From UBA668 sp040081465 (GTDB taxonomy: Bacteria; Actinomycetota; Acidimicrobiia; Acidimicrobiales; Ilumatobacteraceae): a stretch of DNA of 14,648 nucleotides. The stretch is taken from the NCBI GenBank assembly GCA_040081465.1, contig JBEBGL010000034.1, positions 1 through 14,648 of the forward strand. The letters run 5' to 3'. This document shows, one piece after another, positions 1-7,167 of this stretch. The position numbers and the translations under genes are program-made. Within the stretch, counting starts at the first letter, position 1. Every line of letters starts with the position of its first letter. Below the pieces are notes generated by a model, which was given only the letters and a program-made list of their open reading frames with translations, was not told the DNA's origin and made no database searches.

Positions 1-2727
1 TACGTCGATTTTCTTTGGCACAAGTCCGTCGGTCGTACCGACGTGTTCTGGGGCGTGTTCGGCGCCAAGATGACGATGTTCGCGATGTTCGCTGGCACTT
101 TCATCGCCATCGCGGTCGTTAACTTGGTGATCGCCGATCGGCTTGCGCCGAGTTCATTTGCCGCCAACACCCATCCACTCGTTGAGCGTTTCCACGAGTT
201 CTTTGGCCACCGACTGCGCATAGTGCGGTTCGGGATCGCGATCTTCGTGGGGCTGCTCTTCGCGGCTCCGGCGATCGGCCGCTGGCAGGACTGGTTGATG
301 TTCCGCAACAGCAAGTCGTTCGGAGTTAACGACCCACACTTCGGTAACGATGTCGGCTTCTATCTCTTCAAGCTGCCGTTCATCACGTTTGTTCTCGACT
401 GGCTATTCATCGCCGTCGTGTTCATCACGCTGTTGGTTATCGCGACGCACGTTCTATCTGGCGGCATTGTGTTGCAGCCTCCGCGCCCAAAGGTGCGCCG
501 CGCTACCAAGGCGCACGTGGCTGTGTTGTTGGCAGTTCTCGCTGTGTTGAAGGCAGGCGACTATTGGGTCACGCGTTACGAGCTGACGACCGCCAACCGT
601 GGTGCGGTACGCGGCGTGACGTATGCGGTCGACAACGCACAGTTGCCAGCGGTCTTGCTGCTGGTTTTGATCGCGCTGCTCACTGGTGCACTCTTCCTCA
701 GCACGCTGAAGACCGACAAGTGGCGCCCGGCGGTTGTGGCATCGGGCCTGTGGGCGATCGTCGCGCTTGTGGGTGGCGTCATCTATCCGGCAACCATTCA
801 GTCGTTGGTCGTGAACCCGAACCAACGCGACAAGGAAGCGCAATACATCGCGTACAACATCACGGCCACGCGTGAGGCGCTCGGCATCGCGGATGTGACG
901 GTCGAGTCGGTCGAGTTCGACGCGCTGACGCGCAACGATGTCGCCGACAACGTGGCGGCGCTGACCGATGTTCGAAAAATCAAGCCCGATCAGAAAATGG
1001 TCACCCGGTACCGCACCGACAAGGGCCAGCCGGGCCAGACCATTAACGATCTCGACCCCGATCGCTACATGGTTGACGGCGTGCTGCGGCAAGTGATTGT
1101 TGGTGCTAGCGAACTCGACCTCGGTCAGGTTGGTAACAAGTCGTGGCAGGGCACGCACCTGATCAACACGCACGGCTGCGGATTGGTGATGTCGTCGGCG
1201 AGCCAGGTTGAGGCCGATGGCAACCCTGCCTACCGCGACGACATTGTGACGTTGGATCGGCCCGAGTTGTACTTCAGTCCTGGGCTTGGCGGGTACTCGA
1301 TCGTCAACACGTCGGTCGTCGAGACGCCATGTCAGGGTGCCGAAAAGGCTGAATACGAAGGCGAATACGGCGTGCCATTGTCATCAACGCTGCGCCGTTT
1401 CGCGTTCGCACTGACCGAGTTGGACTACAACCTGATCGGCTCGAGCGCGATCACCGACGAATCGCAACTCCTCATGCTGCGCAACCCGCGCGAGCGTGTT
1501 CAGGCGTTGGCGCCGTTCTTGTCCTTTGACGGAGACCCGTACCCCGTAGCAATCGACGGCCGAGTGCTGTGGGTGATCGATGGTTACACCACCAGCAACC
1601 GTTACCCGTATGGCCAGAACGCAGACCAGTCGCAACTCGATTCTGGCGCTGGACTGAAGCGGTCGCTGAACTATGTGCGCAACAGTGTGAAGGCTGTCGT
1701 CGACGCGTACGACGGTTCGGTGACCCTGTACGTGTTCGACGAGAACGATCCGGTGCTGCAGGTGTGGCGTTCGGTGTTCCCCGACTTGTTCACGCCGCGT
1801 AGCGAGATGCCCGAAGCTTTGGTTGATCACTTGCGCTATCCGGAAGAACTGTTCCGTCTACAAACTGCGGCGTACGCGAAGTATCGACTCGATGCCTCTG
1901 CGTTCTTTGATCGCGACGGCGCTTGGTCGGTTGCTCTCGCGGCGACAGACCAGCCACCACAGCGTGGCGCGACCGACGTAACGACCGACACGACGACTGA
2001 AACGGAAACCGCCGAGGAAGACGCCGGCACCGACAGCTTCGCCACCGAGACCTCCGCCGACCGGTTCATCCCGTATTACGCGATGTTCCATCCGAATGGC
2101 GACGAAGAATCGTCGTTCCGCATCTTCCGTCCCTACCAGCCCTTCAGCGTTAAGAACGAACGACGCGAGATGATCTCGTACATGACAGCGACCGCCGACG
2201 GTCGGTTGGTCGCGTACGAGGTTGGTGGCGTCGCGCCGGAAGGTCCGTACGTAGTGGGTGCCAACATTTCCAGCGACAGTGAGTTCGCTCCGGTGATCAC
2301 CGGGCTCGGGCTCGCAGGATCGCGTGTGTTCTTCGGCGACCTGCAGATGATTCCCATAGCCGACGGCTTGTTGTGGGCGCGCCCGGTTTACGTCGAGTCA
2401 GAGTCGGCGGGTCAACCACAGGTCCGCCTAGTCGTCGCGTACTACAACGGCGAGGTCGGCTTCGGTGAGTCGTTGGGCGAAGCGCTCGGTCAGTTGTTCC
2501 CCGGCCTGAACATCGACCTTGGCGACGTTGTCGGCGTCGCGGCCACTCCGACCGACCCAAGTACGCCGCCCGACGATGCAACCGCTGCGGAGCTGCTTGC
2601 GCAGGCCGACGAGTTGTTCGAAGACGCGGAGCAAGCATTGCAAGACGGAGACCTTGGTGAGTACCAAGACAAGGTCGAAGCAGCGAGAGAGCTAGTGCAG
2701 CGAGCCCTCGAGTTACTAGAGGACTAG
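1..2727 (+). CDS. UPF0182 family membrane protein (5' end outside window)
   Basis: The reading frame is open from base 1, and the residues before the first ATG (YVDFLWHKSVGRTDVFW) already match the family, so the gene starts upstream. About 908 residues are visible; from memory the family runs to about 950-1000, so a short N-terminal piece is missing. Six hydrophobic segments are encoded near nt 70-135, 217-276, 388-456, 514-565, 643-702 and 733-789. A large, probably extracytoplasmic, domain follows and opens with the family signature VVNPNQRDKEAQYIAYNIT. A Thr/Glu-rich low-complexity insert lies at nt about 1966-2060. The C-terminus (nt about 2565-2724) is an acidic Ala/Glu/Leu-rich helix that probably forms a coiled coil. 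The molecular function of UPF0182 is unknown. The TAG stop is one base from the stop of the convergent coiled-coil gene, leaving no room for a terminator. Confidence 0.93.
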   Translation, partial: YVDFLWHKSVGRTDVFWGVFGAKMTMFAMFAGTFIAIAVVNLVIADRLAPSSFAANTHPLVERFHEFFGHRLRIVRFGIAIFVGLLFAAPAIGRWQDWLMFRNSKSFGVNDPHFGNDVGFYLFKLPFITFVLDWLFIAVVFITLLVIATHVLSGGIVLQPPRPKVRRATKAHVAVLLAVLAVLKAGDYWVTRYELTTANRGAVRGVTYAVDNAQLPAVLLLVLIALLTGALFLSTLKTDKWRPAVVASGLWAIVALVGGVIYPATIQSLVVNPNQRDKEAQYIAYNITATREALGIADVTVESVEFDALTRNDVADNVAALTDVRKIKPDQKMVTRYRTDKGQPGQTINDLDPDRYMVDGVLRQVIVGASELDLGQVGNKSWQGTHLINTHGCGLVMSSASQVEADGNPAYRDDIVTLDRPELYFSPGLGGYSIVNTSVVETPCQGAEKAEYEGEYGVPLSSTLRRFAFALTELDYNLIGSSAITDESQLLMLRNPRERVQALAPFLSFDGDPYPVAIDGRVLWVIDGYTTSNRYPYGQNADQSQLDSGAGLKRSLNYVRNSVKAVVDAYDGSVTLYVFDENDPVLQVWRSVFPDLFTPRSEMPEALVDHLRYPEELFRLQTAAYAKYRLDASAFFDRDGAWSVALAATDQPPQRGATDVTTDTTTETETAEEDAGTDSFATETSADRFIPYYAMFHPNGDEESSFRIFRPYQPFSVKNERREMISYMTATADGRLVAYEVGGVAPEGPYVVGANISSDSEFAPVITGLGLAGSRVFFGDLQMIPIADGLLWARPVYVESESAGQPQVRLVVAYYNGEVGFGESLGEALGQLFPGLNIDLGDVVGVAATPTDPSTPPDDATAAELLAQADELFEDAEQALQDGDLGEYQDKVEAARELVQRALELLED

Positions 2728-2728
2728 T

Positions 2729-4162
2729 TCAAGACTTAGTGCGGCGTACGTGTTCCGCGAGGGTTGCCAGATCTTGGCGGAACGCGATTTCGTAGCGGGC
2801 TTGTTCGGCGGCAAGTTTGACCTGCGCGTTCTGTAGCTCGCTTAACAACTCGGCGCTGATGTGGCCGTAGCCGTTGCCGTTACTCGAAGCACCGTTGCCG
2901 TTGCTGGCTCCGTTGCTGTGGCCGTTGCCGTTCGCACTTCCGTTTGAACTTGCTCGTTCGCCGAAGCCATCGAGGTCGCGGCCCAGTTCGCTGAGCTGAT
3001 TGGTCAGCTCGGTGCTCACCGCGCTAATCCGGTGCTCGATAGCGCTCAATTGCTCGACGGTCTGCCGGGCGCGCGCCTCACTGCTTTCCATTCGCTCGGC
3101 CAACACTTCGACGCGGTACGTCAGCGCTTGAACGTCGTCGCGGAGCGTGCCGTCGTCGTTGGTAGTTGGGGCAGGAGAGGCATGTGTCGATCCGCTCGAC
3201 AACTCGCCGATGCGATCTTTCAAGCTGCTCAACTGTGCGCCGACCTCGGCTTGCGCTGTGACCCGAGCGTTCAGTTGTGCCAACTGTCCGGCGAGAGAAT
3301 CGATCGTGCCAACGCGCTCACTCATGTCGTCGAGTCGTGCTGCCGTCTCGGGGTCGGTGCCGTTGGCGACAAGCGTCGACGGGGGAGGTGGCGCAGGCTC
3401 CGCGATCTTCGCGGCCAAGTCGCCGATCAACATTTCAAGTTCGCTAAGTCGCGTTGGGTCGGCAGCGGCATCGATGCGCGCTTCTAGTTCAACCAATCGA
3501 TTCGCGTCAGGAACGGCCTCGATGCGGCTCATCAACTCTTCGACGCGAGCACTAAGGCTGGGGTCGGGTCGGTGGGCGTCCACCATCAGCGTTAGGGCAT
3601 CGAGACGCGCCACCAGCATTGGGTCGGGGTCAACCGGCGCAGACATCACTGGCGGCGCAGAAGGAGCCGCGGCGAACGGATTCGGCGCTGGTTGAGGAGC
3701 GTTCGCTACCGCGGCTGCGGCCGCCATGGCTTTCTCGGCCGCAGTCTCGGCGGTCGCCGACGCAGCTGCTGCCGCTGCTGCTACCGCGCCGAGCTGTGCT
3801 TCGAACTCGTCGATGCGGTGGCGCACCTCGCCGTCGATTCGGCCGTCGCCGTCCTCGTGCGCTGGCCGTGCCATCGCGTTGCCCGCGTCGAGCGCAGCCA
3901 ACCGAGTTTCCACGATTGCTTTCGACTGCTCGCTGGCTTCGAGACGCGCCCGCAAATCGACCATCTCGAACCGCAGCGCGATGAAGTCGGCGGGATCGAC
4001 GACGCCCCTGATGAGACCCTTCTCCTGCTTTGCTGGTTTCGGCGCCTTCGGGGGCTTGGGCGGCTTCCCTGGTTTGGCGGCCTTGGGTGCTTTGCCCGGC
4101 TTGGGTTGCGTGGCGGGTCGCGCCGGTGCCGCCGTCTGCGGCTTCTTGCGGAACAGTCCCAT
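2729..4162 (-). CDS. Coiled-coil scaffold-like hypothetical protein with low-complexity linkers
   Basis: A 477-residue protein I cannot assign to a named family. I start it at the ATG at 4162 (MGLFRKKP) because GGAG lies six bases upstream; a longer frame to 4309 would run into the divergent amidohydrolase gene. Order of parts: a basic Lys/Pro/Ala tail (residues 8-48), a helical segment (about 55-95), an Ala-rich stretch (125-153), a Pro-rich linker (155-182), about four 20-residue helical repeats beginning near D/P-rich turns (180-255), further heptad-like helices (270-325 and 338-400), a Ser/Asn/Gly linker (405-434) and a C-terminal helix (435-477). No signal peptide or membrane helix is visible, so it is probably cytoplasmic. 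The architecture recalls actinobacterial filament or polarity scaffolds, but that is analogy, not homology. It converges on the UPF0182 gene with a one-base gap. Confidence 0.85.
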   Translation of the reverse strand: MGLFRKKPQTAAPARPATQPKPGKAPKAAKPGKPPKPPKAPKPAKQEKGLIRGVVDPADFIALRFEMVDLRARLEASEQSKAIVETRLAALDAGNAMARPAHEDGDGRIDGEVRHRIDEFEAQLGAVAAAAAAASATAETAAEKAMAAAAAVANAPQPAPNPFAAAPSAPPVMSAPVDPDPMLVARLDALTLMVDAHRPDPSLSARVEELMSRIEAVPDANRLVELEARIDAAADPTRLSELEMLIGDLAAKIAEPAPPPPSTLVANGTDPETAARLDDMSERVGTIDSLAGQLAQLNARVTAQAEVGAQLSSLKDRIGELSSGSTHASPAPTTNDDGTLRDDVQALTYRVEVLAERMESSEARARQTVEQLSAIEHRISAVSTELTNQLSELGRDLDGFGERASSNGSANGNGHSNGASNGNGASSNGNGYGHISAELLSELQNAQVKLAAEQARYEIAFRQDLATLAEHVRRTKS

Positions 4163-4183
4163 GGTTTCTCCACTACGCCAGTT

Positions 4184-4191
4184 TGTATAAC
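4184..4191. promoter_or_regulatory. Candidate bidirectional promoter between coiled-coil and amidohydrolase genes
   Basis: The 99-base divergent gap 4163-4261 contains TGTATAAC. On the minus strand it reads TATACA (4189-4184), with TTCAGA 16 bases upstream as a weak -35, serving the coiled-coil gene. On the plus strand it reads TATAAC (4186-4191), serving the amidohydrolase gene. The gap also holds the inverted repeat ACGAT-CTGA-ATCGT (4202-4215) and the palindrome CTCCGGAG (4230-4237), either of which could be an operator. This is motif inspection only; no -35 is convincing on the plus strand. Confidence 0.3.
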
Positions 4192-4261
4192 GACTCGGTT
4201 TACGATCTGAATCGTCGCCCTCTACCGTACTCCGGAGAGGCAACGGATTAGAGGTAGCTCT

Positions 4262-5482
4262 GTGGCTTATAACCAGCTCGGTCGCGTCGTGCACGACGCC
4301 GACGCGCACATCATGGAGCCGCCGACGTGGCTACGCGATCATGCCGACAGCGCGATCCGCGATCGCATTGAGCCGCTGGATCTCGGCGGCGGCAACGAGT
4401 TGCGTCAGACAGGTGCCGTAGACGAGCAGTTGGCCGATCTCGACCGTGCGTTCGCACGGTTGACCGACCGCCATCGCAGCGATGCGTACCGCGCGGTCGA
4501 GGCCGACGAAATCATGTCGCGCAAGAACTTCGCGGCTACCGGGTCGTTTCTCTCCGACGACAGGTCGCGTGCCCTCGACCTGCTGGGAATGAACAGCCAA
4601 CTTCTGTTCAACACGTTCCACAACAGCCGGCTGTATCGGTGGGAGCGCGAGGGCGACATGGATTTCGCGTACGGAACGGCTCGCGCACACAACCGCGGGA
4701 TGATCGAGTTCTGCTCGGTCGATAAGCGACTGTTGCCGACGTGCTACGTGCCGCTTGTCGATTTCGAGTTGGCGGCCGCGATGGCGCGCGAGGCGATCGA
4801 CATGGGGGCGGCCGCGCTGTTAGTCGCGAGCGGCTGCCCTGCTGGCCACTCGCCGTCACACCGCTCGCTCGACCCGGTCTGGGCATGCGCGCAGGATGCC
4901 GACGTGCCGATCGTGTTCCACGTTGGTGGCACCGGCGATCTCATCGATCGCAACTACTTCCTCAACGGCTTGCCGATCCCACCCGACTTCCACGGCGGCG
5001 AAGAGAACTTCCGCTCGGTCGACTACATGGCGATTCCATTCCCACCAATGCAGACGCTGGCGACGATGTTGTTCGACGGCGTTTTCGATCGCTTTCCGCG
5101 CTTGCGTATTGGTGTTATCGAGCAGGGTGCAGTCTGGGTGCCGAGTTGGATGCGACAGATGGAGAGCGCGTTCGAAGCCTTCGTGAAGCACGAAGAGCGC
5201 GTGCGTTCGTTGCAGATGCGACCGAGCGACTATGTGCGTCGGCAGATGAAGTTCACGCCGTATCCCACGGAAGATGTCGGCTGGATAATTCAGCAGGCCG
5301 GGGCCGAGACGGTGCTGTTCAGCACCGATTACCCGCACGTCGAAGGTGGCCGACGACCGATCGAGCGATTTGAGGCCAGCCTCGGCGATGCGAGCGAGGC
5401 CGTGCGTCAAGCCTTCTACTGCGACAACTTCCTGCAGCTAATGGGCAAGCAGGCAAGTCACCTGATTAGCGCAGCCGCGTAG
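4262..5482 (+). CDS. Amidohydrolase family (Amidohydro_2-type) metal-dependent TIM-barrel hydrolase or decarboxylase
   Basis: A 406-residue protein starting at GTG 4262, with GAGGT as ribosome-binding site about six bases upstream. The N-terminus carries DADAHIMEPP (residues 12-21), the DXDXHXXEP form common in actinobacterial amidohydrolase-2 proteins, with D14, H16 and E19 as probable metal or active-site residues. Further conserved points are IVFHVGG (H220), GVIEQGAVWVPSW (E287) and FSTDYPHVEGG (D356, H359), which end the barrel strands as expected for this superfamily. Related enzymes hydrolyse or non-oxidatively decarboxylate small carboxylic or aromatic acids; the substrate cannot be read from the sequence. 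No signal peptide is visible, so it is probably cytoplasmic. Its stop codon directly abuts the stop of the convergent methyltransferase gene. Confidence 0.9.
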   Translation: MAYNQLGRVVHDADAHIMEPPTWLRDHADSAIRDRIEPLDLGGGNELRQTGAVDEQLADLDRAFARLTDRHRSDAYRAVEADEIMSRKNFAATGSFLSDDRSRALDLLGMNSQLLFNTFHNSRLYRWEREGDMDFAYGTARAHNRGMIEFCSVDKRLLPTCYVPLVDFELAAAMAREAIDMGAAALLVASGCPAGHSPSHRSLDPVWACAQDADVPIVFHVGGTGDLIDRNYFLNGLPIPPDFHGGEENFRSVDYMAIPFPPMQTLATMLFDGVFDRFPRLRIGVIEQGAVWVPSWMRQMESAFEAFVKHEERVRSLQMRPSDYVRRQMKFTPYPTEDVGWIIQQAGAETVLFSTDYPHVEGGRRPIERFEASLGDASEAVRQAFYCDNFLQLMGKQASHLISAAA

Positions 5483-6145
5483 CTACAGCTTCTGAATCAG
5501 GGTGACGCCGTCACCCATGGGAATGATCACGCAACGAACCCGCGCGTCGGCGGCGATCATCTTGTTGAACGCGACCAGCGCAACCGTGTGCTCATCTTCG
5601 TCTGTCGAGTCGAGCACGCGGCGCGACCACAGTGTGTTGTCGACCAGGATCACGCCGCCCGAGCGCATCAGTGGCAACAGCGCCTCGAAGTAGTTGGGGT
5701 AGTTGACCTTGTCGGCGTCGATGAACGCGAGGTCGAATTTCGTGTCGGCAGGCAGCGCGGCGATTGTCTCGAGCGCTGGCGCAATTCGCAAGTCGATGCG
5801 GTCGGCAACGCCGGCCAACTTCCAGTGCTCGCGCGCGATGGCTGTCCATTCCTCGCTGACGTCGCAGCAGATCAACTTGCCGGTCGGCCCGATTCCACGA
5901 GCGATGCTGAGCGCCGAGTAGCCGGTAAATGTGCCGATCTCGATTGCGTTGCGCGCGCCCATGCTGCTGGCGAGGATCTCGAAGAAGGTTCCTTGGTCGC
6001 CACCGATCTGCATGCGGCTAGCGCTACCAGTGCGCTCTTCAGTGGTGGTCATCAGCTTGAGTTGCACATCGTCGGGTCGTTGAGAGTGCGCGGAGATGTA
6101 GTCGGCCAACTCTTGGTCGACGACGTCTGCTCGTGAGGTAGGCAC
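5483..6145 (-). CDS. Class I SAM-dependent O-methyltransferase (Methyltransf_3 type)
   Basis: Cation-dependent O-methyltransferase of the catechol/caffeoyl-CoA type. I start it at GTG 6145, giving 220 residues, the usual size; the longer frame to 6307 would overlap the upstream oxidoreductase gene and lacks family character. SAM-binding motif I is AIEIGTFTGYSA (67-78). The FIDADK motif (D143, D145) and VDN (D169, N170) supply the usual divalent-metal ligands. Residues 25-55 (including DDVQLKLMTTTEERTG) match the family's substrate-cap region. It lies two bases downstream of the Ddn-like gene, so the two are almost certainly co-transcribed and perhaps translationally coupled. The acceptor substrate is unknown; a hydroxylated aromatic is typical of the family. 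Confidence 0.92.
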   Translation of the reverse strand: MPTSRADVVDQELADYISAHSQRPDDVQLKLMTTTEERTGSASRMQIGGDQGTFFEILASSMGARNAIEIGTFTGYSALSIARGIGPTGKLICCDVSEEWTAIAREHWKLAGVADRIDLRIAPALETIAALPADTKFDLAFIDADKVNYPNYFEALLPLMRSGGVILVDNTLWSRRVLDSTDEDEHTVALVAFNKMIAADARVRCVIIPMGDGVTLIQKL

Positions 6146-6147
6146 CG

Positions 6148-6576
6148 CTACTTCTTGTCGTTCAGGAACACGATCGGAATGTCGCGCTCGGTTCGCTTCT
6201 GGTAGCCCGCGTAGCCCTTGTAGGCATCGACGATCTGCGGCCACAGCTCGGCTTTTTCGGCTGCGGTCGCGACGGTTGCAACCATCGTCTTGGACTGACC
6301 TTTCCACTCAACTTGCACTTCGGGCTTGGCCACGAGGTTGAGGTACCAAGCGGGGTGCGTATCTTCGCCACCCTTCGACGCGACGATGACGAGCTTGTCG
6401 CCGACTTGAACCGGCGAAGTCAGCATGATCGTGCGTGCCTCGCCGCTCTTACGGCCGGTGGTGGTGAGTTTGAGCACTGGCATCCCGCCGACCTTCTGAC
6501 CGAGTTTGCCAAAGCTGACGGTCAGTAGAGCTTTGTGGATGACGTTCATGGTCTTTAACTGCAGGTCACTAGGCAT
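6148..6576 (-). CDS. Deazaflavin (F420)-dependent nitroreductase/quinone reductase, Ddn-like
   Basis: A 142-residue split-barrel protein of the nitroreductase-family deazaflavin-dependent oxidoreductases, related to mycobacterial Ddn. Signature segments are PVLKLTTTGRKSGEARTIML (33-52), which contacts the cofactor phosphate region in the family, then VIVASKGGEDTHPAWYLNL (63-81) and VQVEWKGQ (87-94). Members use reduced F420 to reduce quinones or nitro-compounds. The ATG at 6576 has no good Shine-Dalgarno sequence but follows a TANNNT box by six bases (TAGAGT, 6588-6583), suggesting a leaderless mRNA. It is the first gene of a two-gene operon with the O-methyltransferase, which could act on a hydroquinone or aromatic product. 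That pathway link is inference. No F420 biosynthesis gene is visible in the window. Confidence 0.9.
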   Translation of the reverse strand: MPSDLQLKTMNVIHKALLTVSFGKLGQKVGGMPVLKLTTTGRKSGEARTIMLTSPVQVGDKLVIVASKGGEDTHPAWYLNLVAKPEVQVEWKGQSKTMVATVATAAEKAELWPQIVDAYKGYAGYQKRTERDIPIVFLNDKK

Positions 6577-6612
6577 GCGCGAACTCTACCCGTGCTCGTA
6601 AAGTCTTCGTTC
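6577..6612. promoter_or_regulatory. Back-to-back leaderless promoters between ddn-like and NUDIX genes
   Basis: Only 36 bp separate two divergent start codons. On the minus strand TAGAGT (6588-6583) is followed by six bases and the ATG of the Ddn-like gene. On the plus strand TAAAGT (6599-6604) is followed by eight bases and the ATG of the NUDIX gene. TANNNT six to eight bases before a start is the usual pattern for leaderless actinobacterial mRNAs, and neither gene has a good Shine-Dalgarno sequence. No clear -35 is visible for either. Transcription starts are inferred, not observed. Confidence 0.45.
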
Positions 6613-7089
6613 ATGGCGCAGCGCTCAGGTGATGGCTTCTTGCGCTGCTCGGACGGCAACATGCGTTGGGGAGTGTTCGGCGCAGCCGGTGTCGTATTCA
6701 TGCTGCGGCGCAACGGCGAGCCGACACTTGTGATGTTGCAGCGACGATCTGCCTGGGCGCACGAAGGTGGCACGTGGAGTTGCGCCGGCGGAGCAATCGA
6801 CGAAGGTGAGACTCCGTTTGAAGCGGCGTTGCGCGAGGCAAGCGAGGAAGTAGGCGAGATCCCGACTCACTCAGCCGTGATCGGCGAGTACGTGTTCGCA
6901 CCTGCCAGCGACTGGTCGTACACGACCGTCGTGTTGGAGGTCGACGAGTTGTTCGGCGGCTCGGTGAACTTCGAGACCGACGAAGTCGCATGGGTGCCCG
7001 TGCATCTAGTCGACACGCTGACGTTGCATGCTGGCTTCGCCGCAGCGTGGCCGCACCTGCGGGCGATCGTCGCCGGTGCCGAGAGTTGA
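6613..7089 (+). CDS. NUDIX hydrolase
   Basis: A 158-residue protein with one NUDIX domain from about residue 18 to 150. The NUDIX box begins at G60 and runs GAIDEGE-(7 residues)-REASEEVGE. The catalytic glutamates E75, E78 and E79 are present, while the terminal hydrophobic position of the canonical box is glutamate (E82). The family hydrolyses nucleoside diphosphates linked to another moiety, with Mg2+ on the box glutamates; the substrate is not predictable here. I prefer ATG 6613 over GTG 6592 or ATG 6661 because the resulting N-terminus (GDGFLRCSDG before the first barrel strand) resembles that of other actinobacterial NUDIX proteins and because a TAAAGT box sits eight bases upstream. It is divergent from the Ddn-like operon. 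Confidence 0.88.
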   Translation: MAQRSGDGFLRCSDGNMRWGVFGAAGVVFMLRRNGEPTLVMLQRRSAWAHEGGTWSCAGGAIDEGETPFEAALREASEEVGEIPTHSAVIGEYVFAPASDWSYTTVVLEVDELFGGSVNFETDEVAWVPVHLVDTLTLHAGFAAAWPHLRAIVAGAES

Positions 7090-7167
7090 AGGTGTAGCCA
7101 GCACCACAAGCGAGGGTGAGTTGCCCACCTTGCCGGGTCGCGGCCGACGAAGTTGACTGGGGCGGTG

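Noticed and set aside
454..1173. Minus-strand open frame of about 239 codons inside the UPF0182 gene
   Set aside because: The Arg/His/Gln-rich product has no recognisable family and lies wholly within a well-conserved coding sequence on the other strand.
2861..2950. Tandem-repeat or CRISPR-like array
   Set aside because: The CCGTTG-like hexamers are degenerate codons for a Ser/Asn/Gly linker in a coding gene, with no spacers.
3032..4251. Several long plus-strand open frames opposite the coiled-coil gene
   Set aside because: They are shadows of the Ala/Pro/Lys-rich minus-strand gene: low-complexity arginine/serine-rich products with no domain and no ribosome-binding site, whereas the minus-strand frame has a clear start and plausible protein.
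4163..4309. Longer N-terminus for the coiled-coil protein
   Set aside because: It would cover the divergent promoter region and overlap the amidohydrolase start; the ATG at 4162 has a good ribosome-binding site.
6146..6307. Longer N-terminus for the O-methyltransferase
   Set aside because: The extra 54 codons overlap the oxidoreductase gene in another frame and look unlike any methyltransferase; the GTG start gives the normal family length.
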